Shown here piece after piece: positions 26,444 to 35,532 of a DNA stretch of 64,000 nt (its first letter is position 1; each line of letters begins with the position of its first letter). Under the pieces are notes generated by a model, which saw only the letters and a program-made list of their open reading frames with translations, was not told the DNA's origin and did no database searches. The position numbers were made by a program, and so were the translations under genes. Source of the DNA: Actinomycetes bacterium (lineage in GTDB: Bacteria > Actinomycetota > Acidimicrobiia > Acidimicrobiales > Ilumatobacteraceae); contig JANYDH010000208.1 of assembly GCA_025359865.1 (NCBI GenBank), forward strand, positions 25,969 to 89,968. Reading direction: 5' to 3'.

Positions 26444-27418
26444 TCAGTATGCGGTGATGAGGTCGACGACGACGATCAGGTCGGTATTGGCCGGTAGACC
26501 GAACTGGTCGTTGCCGCTTGGGCCAAACGCTAGTTCGAATGGAATCGTCAGCTGTCGCCGCCCGCCGATCTTCATGCCCGTGAGCCCGGAGATCAACCCC
26601 GGCAGCGAGGAACCCTGCTCGAAGGGGATCGGCTGAAGTTGACCCGACTCCCACGACGAGGCGAGCTGCGCGCCGGTATCGGCGCGGAACGCGATGAGGT
26701 GGACTTCGGCGGTTTGTCCCTGCTGCAGTTCGGCGCCCTTGCCGACGACCAGATCCTTAATTCCCAACTCGGCCACGTTGCCGCCTGCCGCGACGGAGAT
26801 GTCGGGGGCGTCATTCGGGTCGGTGGCAGGCAACACGGCTACGACATCGATCACGAACGTGAGTGCATCGCCTGCTTGGATGACATCACCGGACGGATTA
26901 TCGCCATATGCCAGGTCGGAGGGGATGTCGAGTTGGCGCCGTCCGCCCTGCTTGACTCCGATCAGGCCCTGATCCCACCCCTTGATGACTGCACCCTTAC
27001 CGAGATTCACCGGGAACGGTTGCCCGCGGTCGTAGCTGTTGTCGAACTCGGCCCCGTCGGCCGAACGCACACCGACGTAGTTGACGACCACGGTGTCGCC
27101 GTCGCGTGCAGCTGGGCCCGTGCCATCGGTGAGATCGGTGATGACCAACTCGGTCGGCATCGTCTTCGGCACGGAGACCGTGGGCTTGCCCGGTGTCGTG
27201 CCTGGAGTCGTGCCTGGAGTCGTGCCAGGTGTCGCTGTGCCTGGGTCGGACGTTGCCACAGAGGTGGTGGCGGCCGCAGTGACGGACGGGGCGCTTGAGG
27301 CCGAGCTCTCTTGCGCATCACCGCACGCGGCCAGGGCGACGGTGCCGACGAGGGCAAAGGCGACAGCAGTGGTTCGGGCGACGGTGAACGCCCTCTTGGG
27401 TGGGCGGGAAAAACGCAT
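26444..27418 (-). CDS. Lipoprotein with two FKBP-type peptidyl-prolyl isomerase domains
   Basis: About 324 residues. ATG at 27418 gives a lipoprotein signal ending in ALAAC. A Thr/Pro linker (TPGTTPGTTPGTTPG from a 12-base DNA repeat, 27190-27235) is followed by two FKBP domains: GDTVVVNYVGVRSADGAEFDNS...GVKQGGRRQLDIP, and a more divergent one ending GMKIGGRRQLTIPFELAFG. Extracytoplasmic protein folding is likely. It precedes the Hsp70-dynamin gene on the same strand, separated by 70 bases. Confidence 0.85.
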   Translation of the reverse strand: MRFSRPPKRAFTVARTTAVAFALVGTVALAACGDAQESSASSAPSVTAAATTSVATSDPGTATPGTTPGTTPGTTPGKPTVSVPKTMPTELVITDLTDGTGPAARDGDTVVVNYVGVRSADGAEFDNSYDRGQPFPVNLGKGAVIKGWDQGLIGVKQGGRRQLDIPSDLAYGDNPSGDVIQAGDALTFVIDVVAVLPATDPNDAPDISVAAGGNVAELGIKDLVVGKGAELQQGQTAEVHLIAFRADTGAQLASSWESGQLQPIPFEQGSSLPGLISGLTGMKIGGRRQLTIPFELAFGPSGNDQFGLPANTDLIVVVDLITAY

Positions 27419-27506
27419 TCGACGATCGTATCGGGCAACCGACTTGGCGTGACCGTCACCCCACAGTGCACAACGCGGTGCGAGGTAGCGATAGACAGGT
27501 GACTCG

Positions 27507-28763
27507 ATGTTCTCGGTCCTGCGATCAAACCGCGATATCCGCGCCCTGTTCATCGCCCAGGTGATTTCATTTGCGGGCGACTGGTTCGCCTACGTTGCGT
27601 TCGTCGGGCTCGTCCAAAACCTCTCCGACATTCCTTTGTTCGTCAGCCTGGTCTACGTCGCTCAGGCACTGCCGGCGTTCTTGATGACGGCCATCGCCGG
27701 TCCAGCGGCCGACCGGTTCGACCGGCGCCAGATCATTCGGGTCGTTTCGGTCATCCAGGCGTTCGCGGCAGCGGGCCTGTTGCTGGTGCGATCATCAGGA
27801 TCTGTGTGGTTCGGGTTTGCCTGTCTGTGTGTGATCTCGGCGTTGGGCTCGTTCGTTGGTCCCGCAGCTCAGGCGGGTCTGCCCAACTTGGCTCGTGACG
27901 AGCGCGAACTGACGCAGGCCAGTTTGCTGTTCGGTTCGCTGTGGGGTGCGATGTTGGCCATCGGCGCTGCTCTCGGCGGGCTGGTCGCCACGTTGTTCGG
28001 TCGTGACGTCGCCTTCGCCGCGAACGCTGTGTCGTTCGTCATCGCGGCGCTGCTCGTCTCGTTGATTCACCGTCCGATGCAGGCCGAACGCGACCCAGCG
28101 AAGCAACGGACCCGGATGCGCCCGCTGGCCGACATGCATGAGGCATTCGTGTATGCACGCCAGGATCACACGCTGCTCGCATTGATGTCGGCCAAGGCAA
28201 CGTTCGCCATGGGCGCGGGTCTTGTCGGCCTGCTCGCCGTCCTCGCGACGAAGGAGCTCCACGGAGGCGATGGTGCCACCGGTGTGCTGATCGGGGCCCG
28301 AGGTATCGGTGTGGCGATCGGCCCGGTCATCGCAGCGCGGCTGGTCGGCCCGTCGCTGTCACGGGTGCTGTTGTTGTGCGGTGGTGCCGGACTGGCATTC
28401 GGCACCTGCTACCTCGGTCTCAGCGTGGCCCCGGCACTGTGGATCGCGGCACCGCTGGCATTGCTGGCCCACATCGGCGGCGGAGCACAGTGGACACTGT
28501 CCACCTACGGCATGCAGCGCCGCGCCCCCGATCACATCCGCGGTCGCATTCTCGCCGGCGATTTCGGCATTGCGACGTTGATCATCACGCTGTCGAACCT
28601 TGCCGCCGGCGCGTTGGCCGGGGCGGTTGGTGTGCGGATCACCATCGCGGTGTTTGCGACGGTCAGCCTGATTGCGGGTACCACCTACCTGACCGTGACC
28701 CGCGGGCTGCGCGCTCGACTCGCTTCGGAGGAAGCCGAATCGGCAGCGCTGGTCACGTCGTGA
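27507..28763 (+). CDS. MFS transporter
   Basis: 418 residues with about 12 hydrophobic segments. The start DIRALFIAQVISFAGDWFAYVAFVGLV and the loop GPAADRFDRRQIIRVV match DHA3-type (enterobactin exporter EntS-like) MFS proteins. Substrate unknown. The gene is divergent from the FKBP lipoprotein and converges on the ABC1 kinase gene with an 11-base overlap. Confidence 0.8.
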   Translation: MFSVLRSNRDIRALFIAQVISFAGDWFAYVAFVGLVQNLSDIPLFVSLVYVAQALPAFLMTAIAGPAADRFDRRQIIRVVSVIQAFAAAGLLLVRSSGSVWFGFACLCVISALGSFVGPAAQAGLPNLARDERELTQASLLFGSLWGAMLAIGAALGGLVATLFGRDVAFAANAVSFVIAALLVSLIHRPMQAERDPAKQRTRMRPLADMHEAFVYARQDHTLLALMSAKATFAMGAGLVGLLAVLATKELHGGDGATGVLIGARGIGVAIGPVIAARLVGPSLSRVLLLCGGAGLAFGTCYLGLSVAPALWIAAPLALLAHIGGGAQWTLSTYGMQRRAPDHIRGRILAGDFGIATLIITLSNLAAGALAGAVGVRITIAVFATVSLIAGTTYLTVTRGLRARLASEEAESAALVTS

Positions 28764-30207
28764 GGCGGCGTAGCCAGTCCTGCTCATGTTCGGCCATCGG
28801 CGTGCTCGGCGGCCCCTGTATGAACGGCCACAGCTCCTCGGCCATCCGACGATAATTGCCGGTGGCCTGCAACTCGCCGAGCAGCGCGTAGAGGCCGAGA
28901 TTGATCCGCTGGATGAAGACGAAGGCCTTCGGGACTGTGGCGTACTGCGCAATCGGGCTGGAGCGATCGAACGTGTGCCGAACGATGCCGCTCGCATACT
29001 CACCAGACCATGTGACCTCGCGGTCGTGGCGGACGCTTTCGTAGAACTGGCTGAAGTACTCACCGACCTCGTCGTCGGGCACCGGAGCTCCCGGCTGCAA
29101 CATGCCGGCCTGCTCCAGGATGCGGCGAAAGGCCGTCATGTCGTGGTCGTACGCGGCAGCGCGAACCATCGAAACGAACGTGTGCATCTCGGTGTCGCTG
29201 AACTGCTTCACCAGGCCGAAGTCGAAGAACGTGATCTTGCCGTCGCCGTGGAACAAGTAGTTGCCGGGGTGAGGATCACCGTTAAAGATGTGCATGCCGT
29301 AGAGACTGCGGAACACGAATCGGAAGAGGGTCTCGCCGATCATGTTGCGCTGGTCCTGATCCCAGCTGAGCGCCTCGGACCATGTTGAGCCATTGACGAG
29401 TTCGGTGGTGAGCACACGTCCCGTTGATAATTGTGGGAGCACCTCGGGAACGTGGATGTACGGATGGCCCGCATAGTGGCGGGCGAAGATCATCTGGTTT
29501 CTGGCTTCCAACCGGTAGTCCAGCTCGTCGGTGATCCGCGCTTTGATCTCGGCGACCATCTCGACCGGATCGAGACCGCTGAATACCTGCTTCATCAGCA
29601 TGCCGAGCAGATCGGCGTTGCGCAGATCTGCGGCGATCGCTGCGTCTACTCCAGGGTATTGCACCTTCACGGCAACTGCACGTTCCTGCCCCGTTGCCGG
29701 GTCGATCACGACGGCACGGTGGACTTGTCCGATGCTGGCGGCGGCGAGCGGCTGCGGATCCCACTCGGCGAAGATGCGGTCGGGCGGGCCGCCGAGTTCA
29801 CGTTCGATCATCTCTGCGGCCAGATCGGCGCTCATCGGGGGAGCGTTGGATTGCAACTGGGCGAGCGCCTCGCGGAGCGGGCCGGGCAGACCCTCATCGA
29901 CGTAGCTGGCCATCTGGCCCAGCTTCATCAGCGCGCCCTTCATGTTGCCAAGACGATCGGCGACAGCTTCCGCTGTTTTCAGCTCACGCTCGTGGTCGAG
30001 TTCGATCCGCCGCTCTGCGGTGGCGAACACCTTGCGCGCAGCGGTCGTGGCGTAGTGGCCACCGACCGAGGCGCCCAACTTGGCAATGTCGAGATTGCGT
30101 TGCCCTCGGGTTGAACGAATACTGCCGATGACTGCCACAGCACAGCCCGTACTTGCCAGCGCGGCGATGAATATGAGCGCCGGCGTCATCTTTGCTCGCG
30201 ACATCAT
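28753..30207 (-). CDS. ABC1/UbiB-family atypical kinase
   Basis: About 484 residues with an N-terminal membrane segment (ALIFIAALASTGCAVAVIG), the family's KxGQ motif in LMKLGQMASYVDEGLP, the Ala-rich loop PLAAASIGQVHRA, the lysine strand AVAVKVQYPG, and GDPHPGNYLF with DFGLVKQF. These are the diagnostic UbiB/ADCK3 features. The start ATG at 30207 overlaps the hydrolase stop by four bases (ATGA). Such kinases support isoprenoid lipid or quinone metabolism; no quinone genes are near. Confidence 0.9.
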   Translation of the reverse strand: MMSRAKMTPALIFIAALASTGCAVAVIGSIRSTRGQRNLDIAKLGASVGGHYATTAARKVFATAERRIELDHERELKTAEAVADRLGNMKGALMKLGQMASYVDEGLPGPLREALAQLQSNAPPMSADLAAEMIERELGGPPDRIFAEWDPQPLAAASIGQVHRAVVIDPATGQERAVAVKVQYPGVDAAIAADLRNADLLGMLMKQVFSGLDPVEMVAEIKARITDELDYRLEARNQMIFARHYAGHPYIHVPEVLPQLSTGRVLTTELVNGSTWSEALSWDQDQRNMIGETLFRFVFRSLYGMHIFNGDPHPGNYLFHGDGKITFFDFGLVKQFSDTEMHTFVSMVRAAAYDHDMTAFRRILEQAGMLQPGAPVPDDEVGEYFSQFYESVRHDREVTWSGEYASGIVRHTFDRSSPIAQYATVPKAFVFIQRINLGLYALLGELQATGNYRRMAEELWPFIQGPPSTPMAEHEQDWLRRLTT

Positions 30208-31070
30208 TCGGGTTGCCGTTCGACAACGCTGTGTACGGCGCGCAGCAGCGTCGGCACGAAACGATCGGCCTTTGCCACGACCGCATCGTGATCGCCGTCC
30301 ACTCGAAACGCTTCTGCCCCGCGGATCGCTTCGAACAGCCTGATCTGGCGGCGCACGGGCACTACATGATCGCGCATGGTGATGACCACCGAGGTGGGTA
30401 CGTCGACCTCGCCCACCCACTCGCGCGACGAGTAGCCGCCGATCGCGCGACCGGCCTCGAGTACGGCGCGCCAATCGTGCATGCTGGCCTCTTGGATCGC
30501 CCACGGCTCCCATGTGTCGGTCTTGCGTTGCAGATACACCTGATCGGTGAGCCAGCGGCGGGCCTGGATGGGGGTGAGGCGGGCCAATGCAGCGAGACCG
30601 GTGAGGCCGAGGAAGCTCAACTTCTCCTCACGTGAGGTGGAGAAGTACGCGGCCGTGGCGCACAGCACCAGCCCGTCGATGCGGTCAGGGTGTCGTCGCC
30701 ACATCAGCTGCGCAACGGGGCCACCCATCGAATAGCCGACGGGAATGAACGAGTCGATGCCGAGCACATCGCAGACGGCAGCTGCGTCGTCGGCGCAATC
30801 CTCCAGCCGGAACGCTCGTCTCGACCGTAGACCGCGTCCATGACCGCGATGGTCGAGCGCGATGACCCGGTAGTGCTGGCTGAGCGGGCCGTAGCAGGTG
30901 TAGAAGTTGAGGTCGGCCGTCGCAGTCCAGCCGTGCAACAGCACCAATGTCGGCGCGTGCAACGGACCAGGCAACATTCGCACGAATGTGGTGCCTCGCC
31001 CCGGCAATTCCATCGCCTCGCCCGGCGGTAGGTCGGGGATGATGACTTCCCCAGGATTACCGATCGCCAT
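30204..31070 (-). CDS. Alpha/beta-hydrolase
   Basis: 288 residues with LVLLHGWTATADLNF (oxyanion HGW), the nucleophile elbow GYSMGGPVAQL and a late GDHDAV histidine. Its ATG shares one base with the greA stop, and its own stop overlaps the ABC1 kinase start, so greA, this gene and the kinase appear to form an operon. Substrate unknown. Confidence 0.85.
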   Translation of the reverse strand: MAIGNPGEVIIPDLPPGEAMELPGRGTTFVRMLPGPLHAPTLVLLHGWTATADLNFYTCYGPLSQHYRVIALDHRGHGRGLRSRRAFRLEDCADDAAAVCDVLGIDSFIPVGYSMGGPVAQLMWRRHPDRIDGLVLCATAAYFSTSREEKLSFLGLTGLAALARLTPIQARRWLTDQVYLQRKTDTWEPWAIQEASMHDWRAVLEAGRAIGGYSSREWVGEVDVPTSVVITMRDHVVPVRRQIRLFEAIRGAEAFRVDGDHDAVVAKADRFVPTLLRAVHSVVERQPE

Positions 31071-31549
31071 CAGGCGCTCTCCACCTCGAGCACCCTGACC
31101 TTGAGCATGCCGTTCGGGGCCTGGTACTCGACCCAGTCATCCGGACCCTTGCCGAGCAGTGCCGCACCGAGAGGCGAATGGGGACTCATCACCTCGAGTT
31201 CTGCAGTCTTTTCTTCCGGATGCCCGATCAGGTAGCGCTCGGCCTGGTCGTCGTCGTCGCCTTCGTAGACGATGGTGACGATGGTACCGGGCTGGATGGT
31301 CTCGGAATCCGTGGCTTCGATGATCTGATGGTTGATCGGGTCGAGCAGGTGCTCTAGGTGGCGGATGCGGCCCTCCATGTGGCCTTGCTCGTCCTTGGCC
31401 GCGTGGTAGTCGCCGTTCTCGCTGAGGTCGCCCATCAACCGGGCTACCTCGATCTTGTTGGCGACTTCTATGCGGCCGCGTGTAGTGAGATCGTGAAACT
31501 CGGCCTTCAAGCGCTCATACGCCGATCGGGAGAGGTGGTGCGTCGCCAT
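31070..31549 (-). CDS. greA: GreA-type transcription elongation factor
   Basis: 159 residues, the usual GreA length. The N-terminal coiled coil contains the acidic tip around GDLSENGDYHAAKDEQG, and the C-terminal domain has IVTIVYEGDDDDQAERYLIG and SPHSPLGAALLGK. GreA rescues backtracked RNA polymerase by stimulating transcript cleavage. First gene of a three-gene operon with the hydrolase and ABC1 kinase. Confidence 0.9.
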   Translation of the reverse strand: MATHHLSRSAYERLKAEFHDLTTRGRIEVANKIEVARLMGDLSENGDYHAAKDEQGHMEGRIRHLEHLLDPINHQIIEATDSETIQPGTIVTIVYEGDDDDQAERYLIGHPEEKTAELEVMSPHSPLGAALLGKGPDDWVEYQAPNGMLKVRVLEVESA

Positions 31550-31603
31550 GAACGGCGATGCTAGTGCTGCGCCGCAGAAGTTTGGCTGAACGTCGGGGTC
31601 GAC

Positions 31604-32087
31604 TGGGTTCCAAACCCGATCCCGACCACGACCACGATCCCGATCCCGATCCCGACCACGATCCCGATCCCGGTCGTGCGGTCGCGTTGCAGCGTGAACG
31701 TTCGTTGTATGACAGGCGGGGGCGGTGGAAGTCTGGATCAGCGACCACGACGGCTGTGCGGGCAGGATCGCGTCGAGTTTCAGGTCGCCAGCGCCGATAA
31801 CTCGACGCGACTCCTTCCGGAAAGGTGTAGCGGGCAGGATCGCGTCGACTTTCAGGTCGCCAGCGCCGATAACTCGACGCGACTTGGCACCGCAACAGCG
31901 GGTAGGCCCGGCGGGTGGGCTGTCAGTCGCCGATGTTGAGCCGACTTGTGCGGCACGAGCGCGAGTTCAGCAACAACCTTGACACCGTTGCCGATAACAC
32001 GGCCCGACGGCCAACCTCACCTGCCACACCACCAAACAGCATTGTGCGCCGGCCTGTCAATGACAGCCCGACGCCAAAGGTCAGCGC
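31604..32087. repeat. Dispersed repeat block, copy 2, with CCCGAT array
   Basis: A degenerate CCCGAT/CCACGA tandem array (31616-31673) is followed by about 410 bases closely matching 80-497, including both internal hairpins (first arm pair near 31767 and 31799) and the right half of the TTTGGCG palindrome at the end. A short deletion (one GACGGCCA unit) distinguishes it from copy 1. It lies between greA and the leuB region. Confidence 0.85.
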
Positions 32088-32506
32088 TGATGCACGGGTA
32101 CCGGGCCATAGTTGAACTCGCTCCGCTCCGAGCGATCTGACCGCAACGGCCGGGTGGGGTGGGAGTTGGGGGCACATTTCCGGGATCCGTCAACTCAGCT
32201 TGACAATCATGTCAAGTGAACTTGATGCCGTTGCCGAGTTGATCACCCTGGGTCGCTAGCCCAGGGTTGCTTCTGTGAAAGGTGTCGCGATGGTGTTGCG
32301 ACATCCCGACCAACTCCGAGATCCGCTTTCCAGACTGACCGTCAGCCGCGCATAACACCACCTCAGCCCGCAAGCGATCACGATGCGCCACCCATCATGA
32401 CCCCCACATCACAAGATAAAGGCCACACCATCACACTCAATCAACTAATGCGGGGGATGCGCGAGTGGCAGTCTCGGACGGCGCGCCGCCGTATCATCTG
32501 CGGCTT
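32088..32506. other. Intergenic region with dyads and leuB promoter
   Basis: No gene is supported here. The region contains overlapping dyads at 32199-32225: CTTGACA-ATCA-TGTCAAG and TCAAG-TGAA-CTTGA, an operator-like arrangement. A hairpin follows at 32245-32267 (ACCCTGGG/CCCAGGGT). The rest, to the leuB promoter, shows no clear structure. Confidence 0.55.
32492..32497 (+). promoter_or_regulatory. Probable -10 box of a leaderless leuB transcript
   Basis: TATCAT ends ten bases before the leuB ATG at 32507, with no Shine-Dalgarno between them. Spacing fits a transcript that starts at or next to the start codon, common in Actinobacteria. No strong -35 box is visible. Confidence 0.5.
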
Positions 32507-33502
32507 ATGGCACATCGGATCGCAGTGATCGGTGGGGACGGCATCGGCCCCGAGGTCACCACAGAAGCACTCAAGGTCGTTCGCGCCGCAGGCGTAGCGA
32601 TCGACGCCACCGAATTCGACCTCGGCGGTGCGCGGTACCTCCGCGACGGCGAAATCCTCAGCGACGCAATACTCGAAGAGTTGCGCGGTTTCGACGCGAT
32701 CTTACTTGGAGCGGTGGGTACGCCCGAGGTGCCGCCCGGTGTCATCGAACGCGGCTTGTTGTTGAAGATGCGCTTCGATCTCGATCTGTACGTGAACCAG
32801 CGGCCATTCATCGGTACTGGCCCCGGCCACACCCAACCCCACGATTTCGTGGTGATCCGCGAAAATACCGAGGGTCCGTACGTCGGCGAGGGCGGTGTGC
32901 TGCGCAAGGGCACCCCGCACGAGGTGGCCACCCAGGGATCGGTCAACACCCGAATGGGCGCCGAGCGAGCGATTCGCTATGCATTCGATCTGGCCGTGAA
33001 ACGTGACGGTCGCAAGCACGTCACGCTCGTCCACAAGACCAACGTACTCACGTTTGCCGGCGATCTGTGGCAGCGGGCATTCGATGCGGTTGCGGCTGAC
33101 TACCCGGGTGTCGGTACCGCCTACAACCACGTCGATGCGGCGTGCATCTACTTCGTTCAGGATCCGCATCGGTACGACGTGATCGTCACCGACAACTTGT
33201 TCGGCGACATCCTCACCGATCTTGGTGGTGCTGTCAGCGGCGGCATCGGACTGGCCAGCAGCGCGAACCTCAACCCGGCCCGCACGGGGCCGAGCATGTT
33301 CGAACCGGTGCATGGTTCGGCGCCGGACATCGTCGGCACGGGCAAGGCCAACCCGGTCGCAGCGATTCTCAGTGCGGCGTTGATGCTCGACTTCCTGGCC
33401 GAGTTCGCAGCGGCCGACCGCATCCGCGCCGCATGTGATCAGCCCGGCCCGGGCACCACGACGCAAATCGGTGACATCATCGCTGCCCGCGTGGCAGGCT
33501 GA
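32507..33502 (+). CDS. leuB: 3-isopropylmalate dehydrogenase
   Basis: 331 residues, normal for LeuB. It begins [16 protein letters not shown] and has [25 protein letters not shown], the metal-site [13 protein letters not shown] and the NAD-adenine site [17 protein letters not shown]. It oxidises 3-isopropylmalate in leucine synthesis, using NAD+. The next gene, ilvE, completes branched-chain amino acid synthesis; the 72-base gap holds a CGCTCACGTCTCCACC repeat (33508-33558). Confidence 0.9.
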   Translation: MAHRIAVIGGDGIGPEVTTEALKVVRAAGVAIDATEFDLGGARYLRDGEILSDAILEELRGFDAILLGAVGTPEVPPGVIERGLLLKMRFDLDLYVNQRPFIGTGPGHTQPHDFVVIRENTEGPYVGEGGVLRKGTPHEVATQGSVNTRMGAERAIRYAFDLAVKRDGRKHVTLVHKTNVLTFAGDLWQRAFDAVAADYPGVGTAYNHVDAACIYFVQDPHRYDVIVTDNLFGDILTDLGGAVSGGIGLASSANLNPARTGPSMFEPVHGSAPDIVGTGKANPVAAILSAALMLDFLAEFAAADRIRAACDQPGPGTTTQIGDIIAARVAG

Positions 33503-33574
33503 TACACCGCTCACGTCCCCACCCGCTCACGTCTCCACCCGCTCACGTCTCCACCGCTCACAGAGGAACCGACG

Positions 33575-34492
33575 ATGCCCATCCAACCGACCCCGAAGAT
33601 CTGGATGAACGGCGACCTGGTCGATTGGCACCAGGCCCAAGTTCACGTCCTCACCCACACGCTGCACTACGGCACCGGAGTGTTCGAAGGTATCCGCGCC
33701 TACGACACTGCCGATGGCCCTGCAGTGTTCCGGCTCACCGAGCACATCGAGCGGTTGTTCCGCAGTGCTCACATCATGGGCATGGATATCCCGTACTCGG
33801 TTGCAGAACTCGTTGCGGCGACCAAGGCCACCGTGGTGTCGACGGGCTTGCCGGGCTGCTACGTGCGCCCCCTCGCGTATTACGGCTACGGCGAGATGGG
33901 GCTCAACACCCTGCCGTGCACCGTCGATGTTGCCATCGCATGTTGGCCGTGGGGTGCATATCTCGGTGACGACGCGGTCGAAAAAGGCGTTCGGATGAAG
34001 ATCTCGTCATGGACTCGCCATGACCACAACACGATGCCACCGGCATCGAAGACCGTCGGCAACTACGTCAACAGTTCGCTGGCCAAGGTCGAGGCCCTGA
34101 AGGCGGGCTACGACGAGGCGATCATGCTGGCCCCCAACGGTCTGGTCGCCGAATGCACCGGCGAGAACATCTTTGCCGTCCGCAACGGGATCATCATCAC
34201 GCCCCCGATGTCGGCTGGCGCCCTGGAAGGAATCACCCAGAACTCCGTCACCCGGATCGCCAAGGATCTGGGATTCGACATCAGAGTTGACAATCTTGCC
34301 CGTAGCGACCTGTACATCGCTGAGGAGATCTTCGTCTGTGGCACGGCTGCCGAGATCAGCTCGGTCAACTCGGTCGACGACCGCGAAGTTCCGTGCCCCG
34401 GGCCGATGACGAAGGCCATCGCCGAGGTGTACGCCCGTGCGGTCCGCCGCCAGGAGCCTGCGTACACGGACTGGTGCGAGCTCGCCGGCTGA
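33575..34492 (+). CDS. ilvE: Branched-chain amino acid aminotransferase
   Basis: 305 residues of the class IV aminotransferase fold. HTLHYGTGVFEGIRAYD is the family start, the PLP lysine is in PPASKTVGNYVNSSLAKVEA, and ECTGENIFAVRNG and GALEGITQNSV match the cofactor phosphate region. It transfers the amino group to the keto acids of Leu, Ile and Val. AGAGGAACC upstream is a fair ribosome site. The last codons (WCELAG, stop) are duplicated with one base change at 34698-34717. Confidence 0.9.
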   Translation: MPIQPTPKIWMNGDLVDWHQAQVHVLTHTLHYGTGVFEGIRAYDTADGPAVFRLTEHIERLFRSAHIMGMDIPYSVAELVAATKATVVSTGLPGCYVRPLAYYGYGEMGLNTLPCTVDVAIACWPWGAYLGDDAVEKGVRMKISSWTRHDHNTMPPASKTVGNYVNSSLAKVEALKAGYDEAIMLAPNGLVAECTGENIFAVRNGIIITPPMSAGALEGITQNSVTRIAKDLGFDIRVDNLARSDLYIAEEIFVCGTAAEISSVNSVDDREVPCPGPMTKAIAEVYARAVRRQEPAYTDWCELAG

Positions 34493-34748
34493 AGGTTCAG
34501 TCCGCGGCTGGTGAACGGGTTTCTCGTGACGTTCCGCGTTTGGCTGTCATTGGCAACAACCGAACGCCAAAGGTCAGCCCTGAACCACTGGCTCCGGGCC
34601 ATGTGAAAGGCACGTGTGCCCACGTAACGACACGTGTCACGGCGATCACCGGTCGGCTCCGCCCGATAGACGCTCCGCATCGCTGCTTGGTTAGATCGGT
34701 GCGAGCTCACCGGCTGAAGGTTCAGTCCGCGGCTGGTGAACGGGTTTC
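34473..34748. repeat. Duplicated ilvE tail and dispersed repeats
   Basis: A 51-base segment covering the ilvE stop (34473-34523) recurs at 34698-34748 with one mismatch. Between them lie a partial TTTGGCG palindrome (34536-34578) and a 54-base unit (34652-34705) that matches 1071-1124 with three changes. The whole gap between ilvE and the response regulator is thus made of repeats; no gene is supported. Confidence 0.8.
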
Positions 34749-34769
34749 GGTCGGTCTGGTTGGCACACT

Positions 34770-35483
34770 GTGATTGTGCGCATTCTGCTCGTGGAGGATG
34801 ATCCGTCCATCGCCGTCTCCCTGGTCGACAGCTTGCACGCGTCGGGTTTCCAAGTAGTGCAGTGTGCTACTGGTGTAAGCGCGCTTGTCGCAGCACTAGC
34901 TCCCGGTGAGTTCGACCTGGTTCTGCTCGATCTCGGTCTGCCCGACATGGACGGACGCGATGTGTGCAGGGTCCTACGGTCGACCAGCCGTGTACCGATC
35001 ATCATGCTCACGGCACGTGGCGACGAGTTCGATCGTGTGCTTGGTCTCGAACTCGGCGCCGACGACTACGTCACCAAGCCGTTCAGCTTCCGCGAGTTGG
35101 TCGCCCGCATCCGTGCCGTCGTGCGCAGAACCGAAGTGCAGACTCCAGTGTCGCATCCGGACACCGACATCACGAGCGGCCGCCTCGAACCGGTGAGCGC
35201 GCCGGAGCGGCTGAGCGTCGATCAACGCACACGACGGGCGCACCTCGACGGAGTCGAGATTCAGCTCACGGCAAAGGAGTTTGATCTGCTCGCTTTTCTC
35301 GCGGCCGATCCTGGTGCGGTGCGAACACGTACTGACATTCTCGAGCACGTCTGGGACGCGAATTGGTTCGGCCCAACCAAGACGGTCGACGCCCATGTCG
35401 CCGCGTTACGTAAGAAGCTTGGCGACCCACGGTGGGTCGAGGCGGTTCGAGGTGTCGGATTTCGCCTTGAGGAGCCGAGTTGA
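34770..35483 (+). CDS. OmpR-family response regulator
   Basis: 237 residues. Receiver domain: VEDDPSIA, the phosphorylation site LVLLDLGLPDMDG, LTARGD and DYVTKPF. The C-terminal winged helix has LTAKEFDLLAFLA and VDAHVAALRKKLGD...VRGVGFRLE. Start GTG at 34770 or 34776. The stop lies in a 14-base tandem repeat (GAGGAGCCGAGTT, 35467-35508). The adjacent histidine kinase is its evident partner; the signal is unknown. Confidence 0.9.
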   Translation: MIVRILLVEDDPSIAVSLVDSLHASGFQVVQCATGVSALVAALAPGEFDLVLLDLGLPDMDGRDVCRVLRSTSRVPIIMLTARGDEFDRVLGLELGADDYVTKPFSFRELVARIRAVVRRTEVQTPVSHPDTDITSGRLEPVSAPERLSVDQRTRRAHLDGVEIQLTAKEFDLLAFLAADPGAVRTRTDILEHVWDANWFGPTKTVDAHVAALRKKLGDPRWVEAVRGVGFRLEEPS

Positions 35484-35532
35484 GGAGCCGAGTTGAGGAG
35501 CCGAGTTAAGGTCTTCTGGTGAGCGTCGTGCG

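Noticed and set aside
31616..31673. CRISPR array
   Set aside because: The units are 6-12 bases with no spacers; it is a simple tandem repeat.
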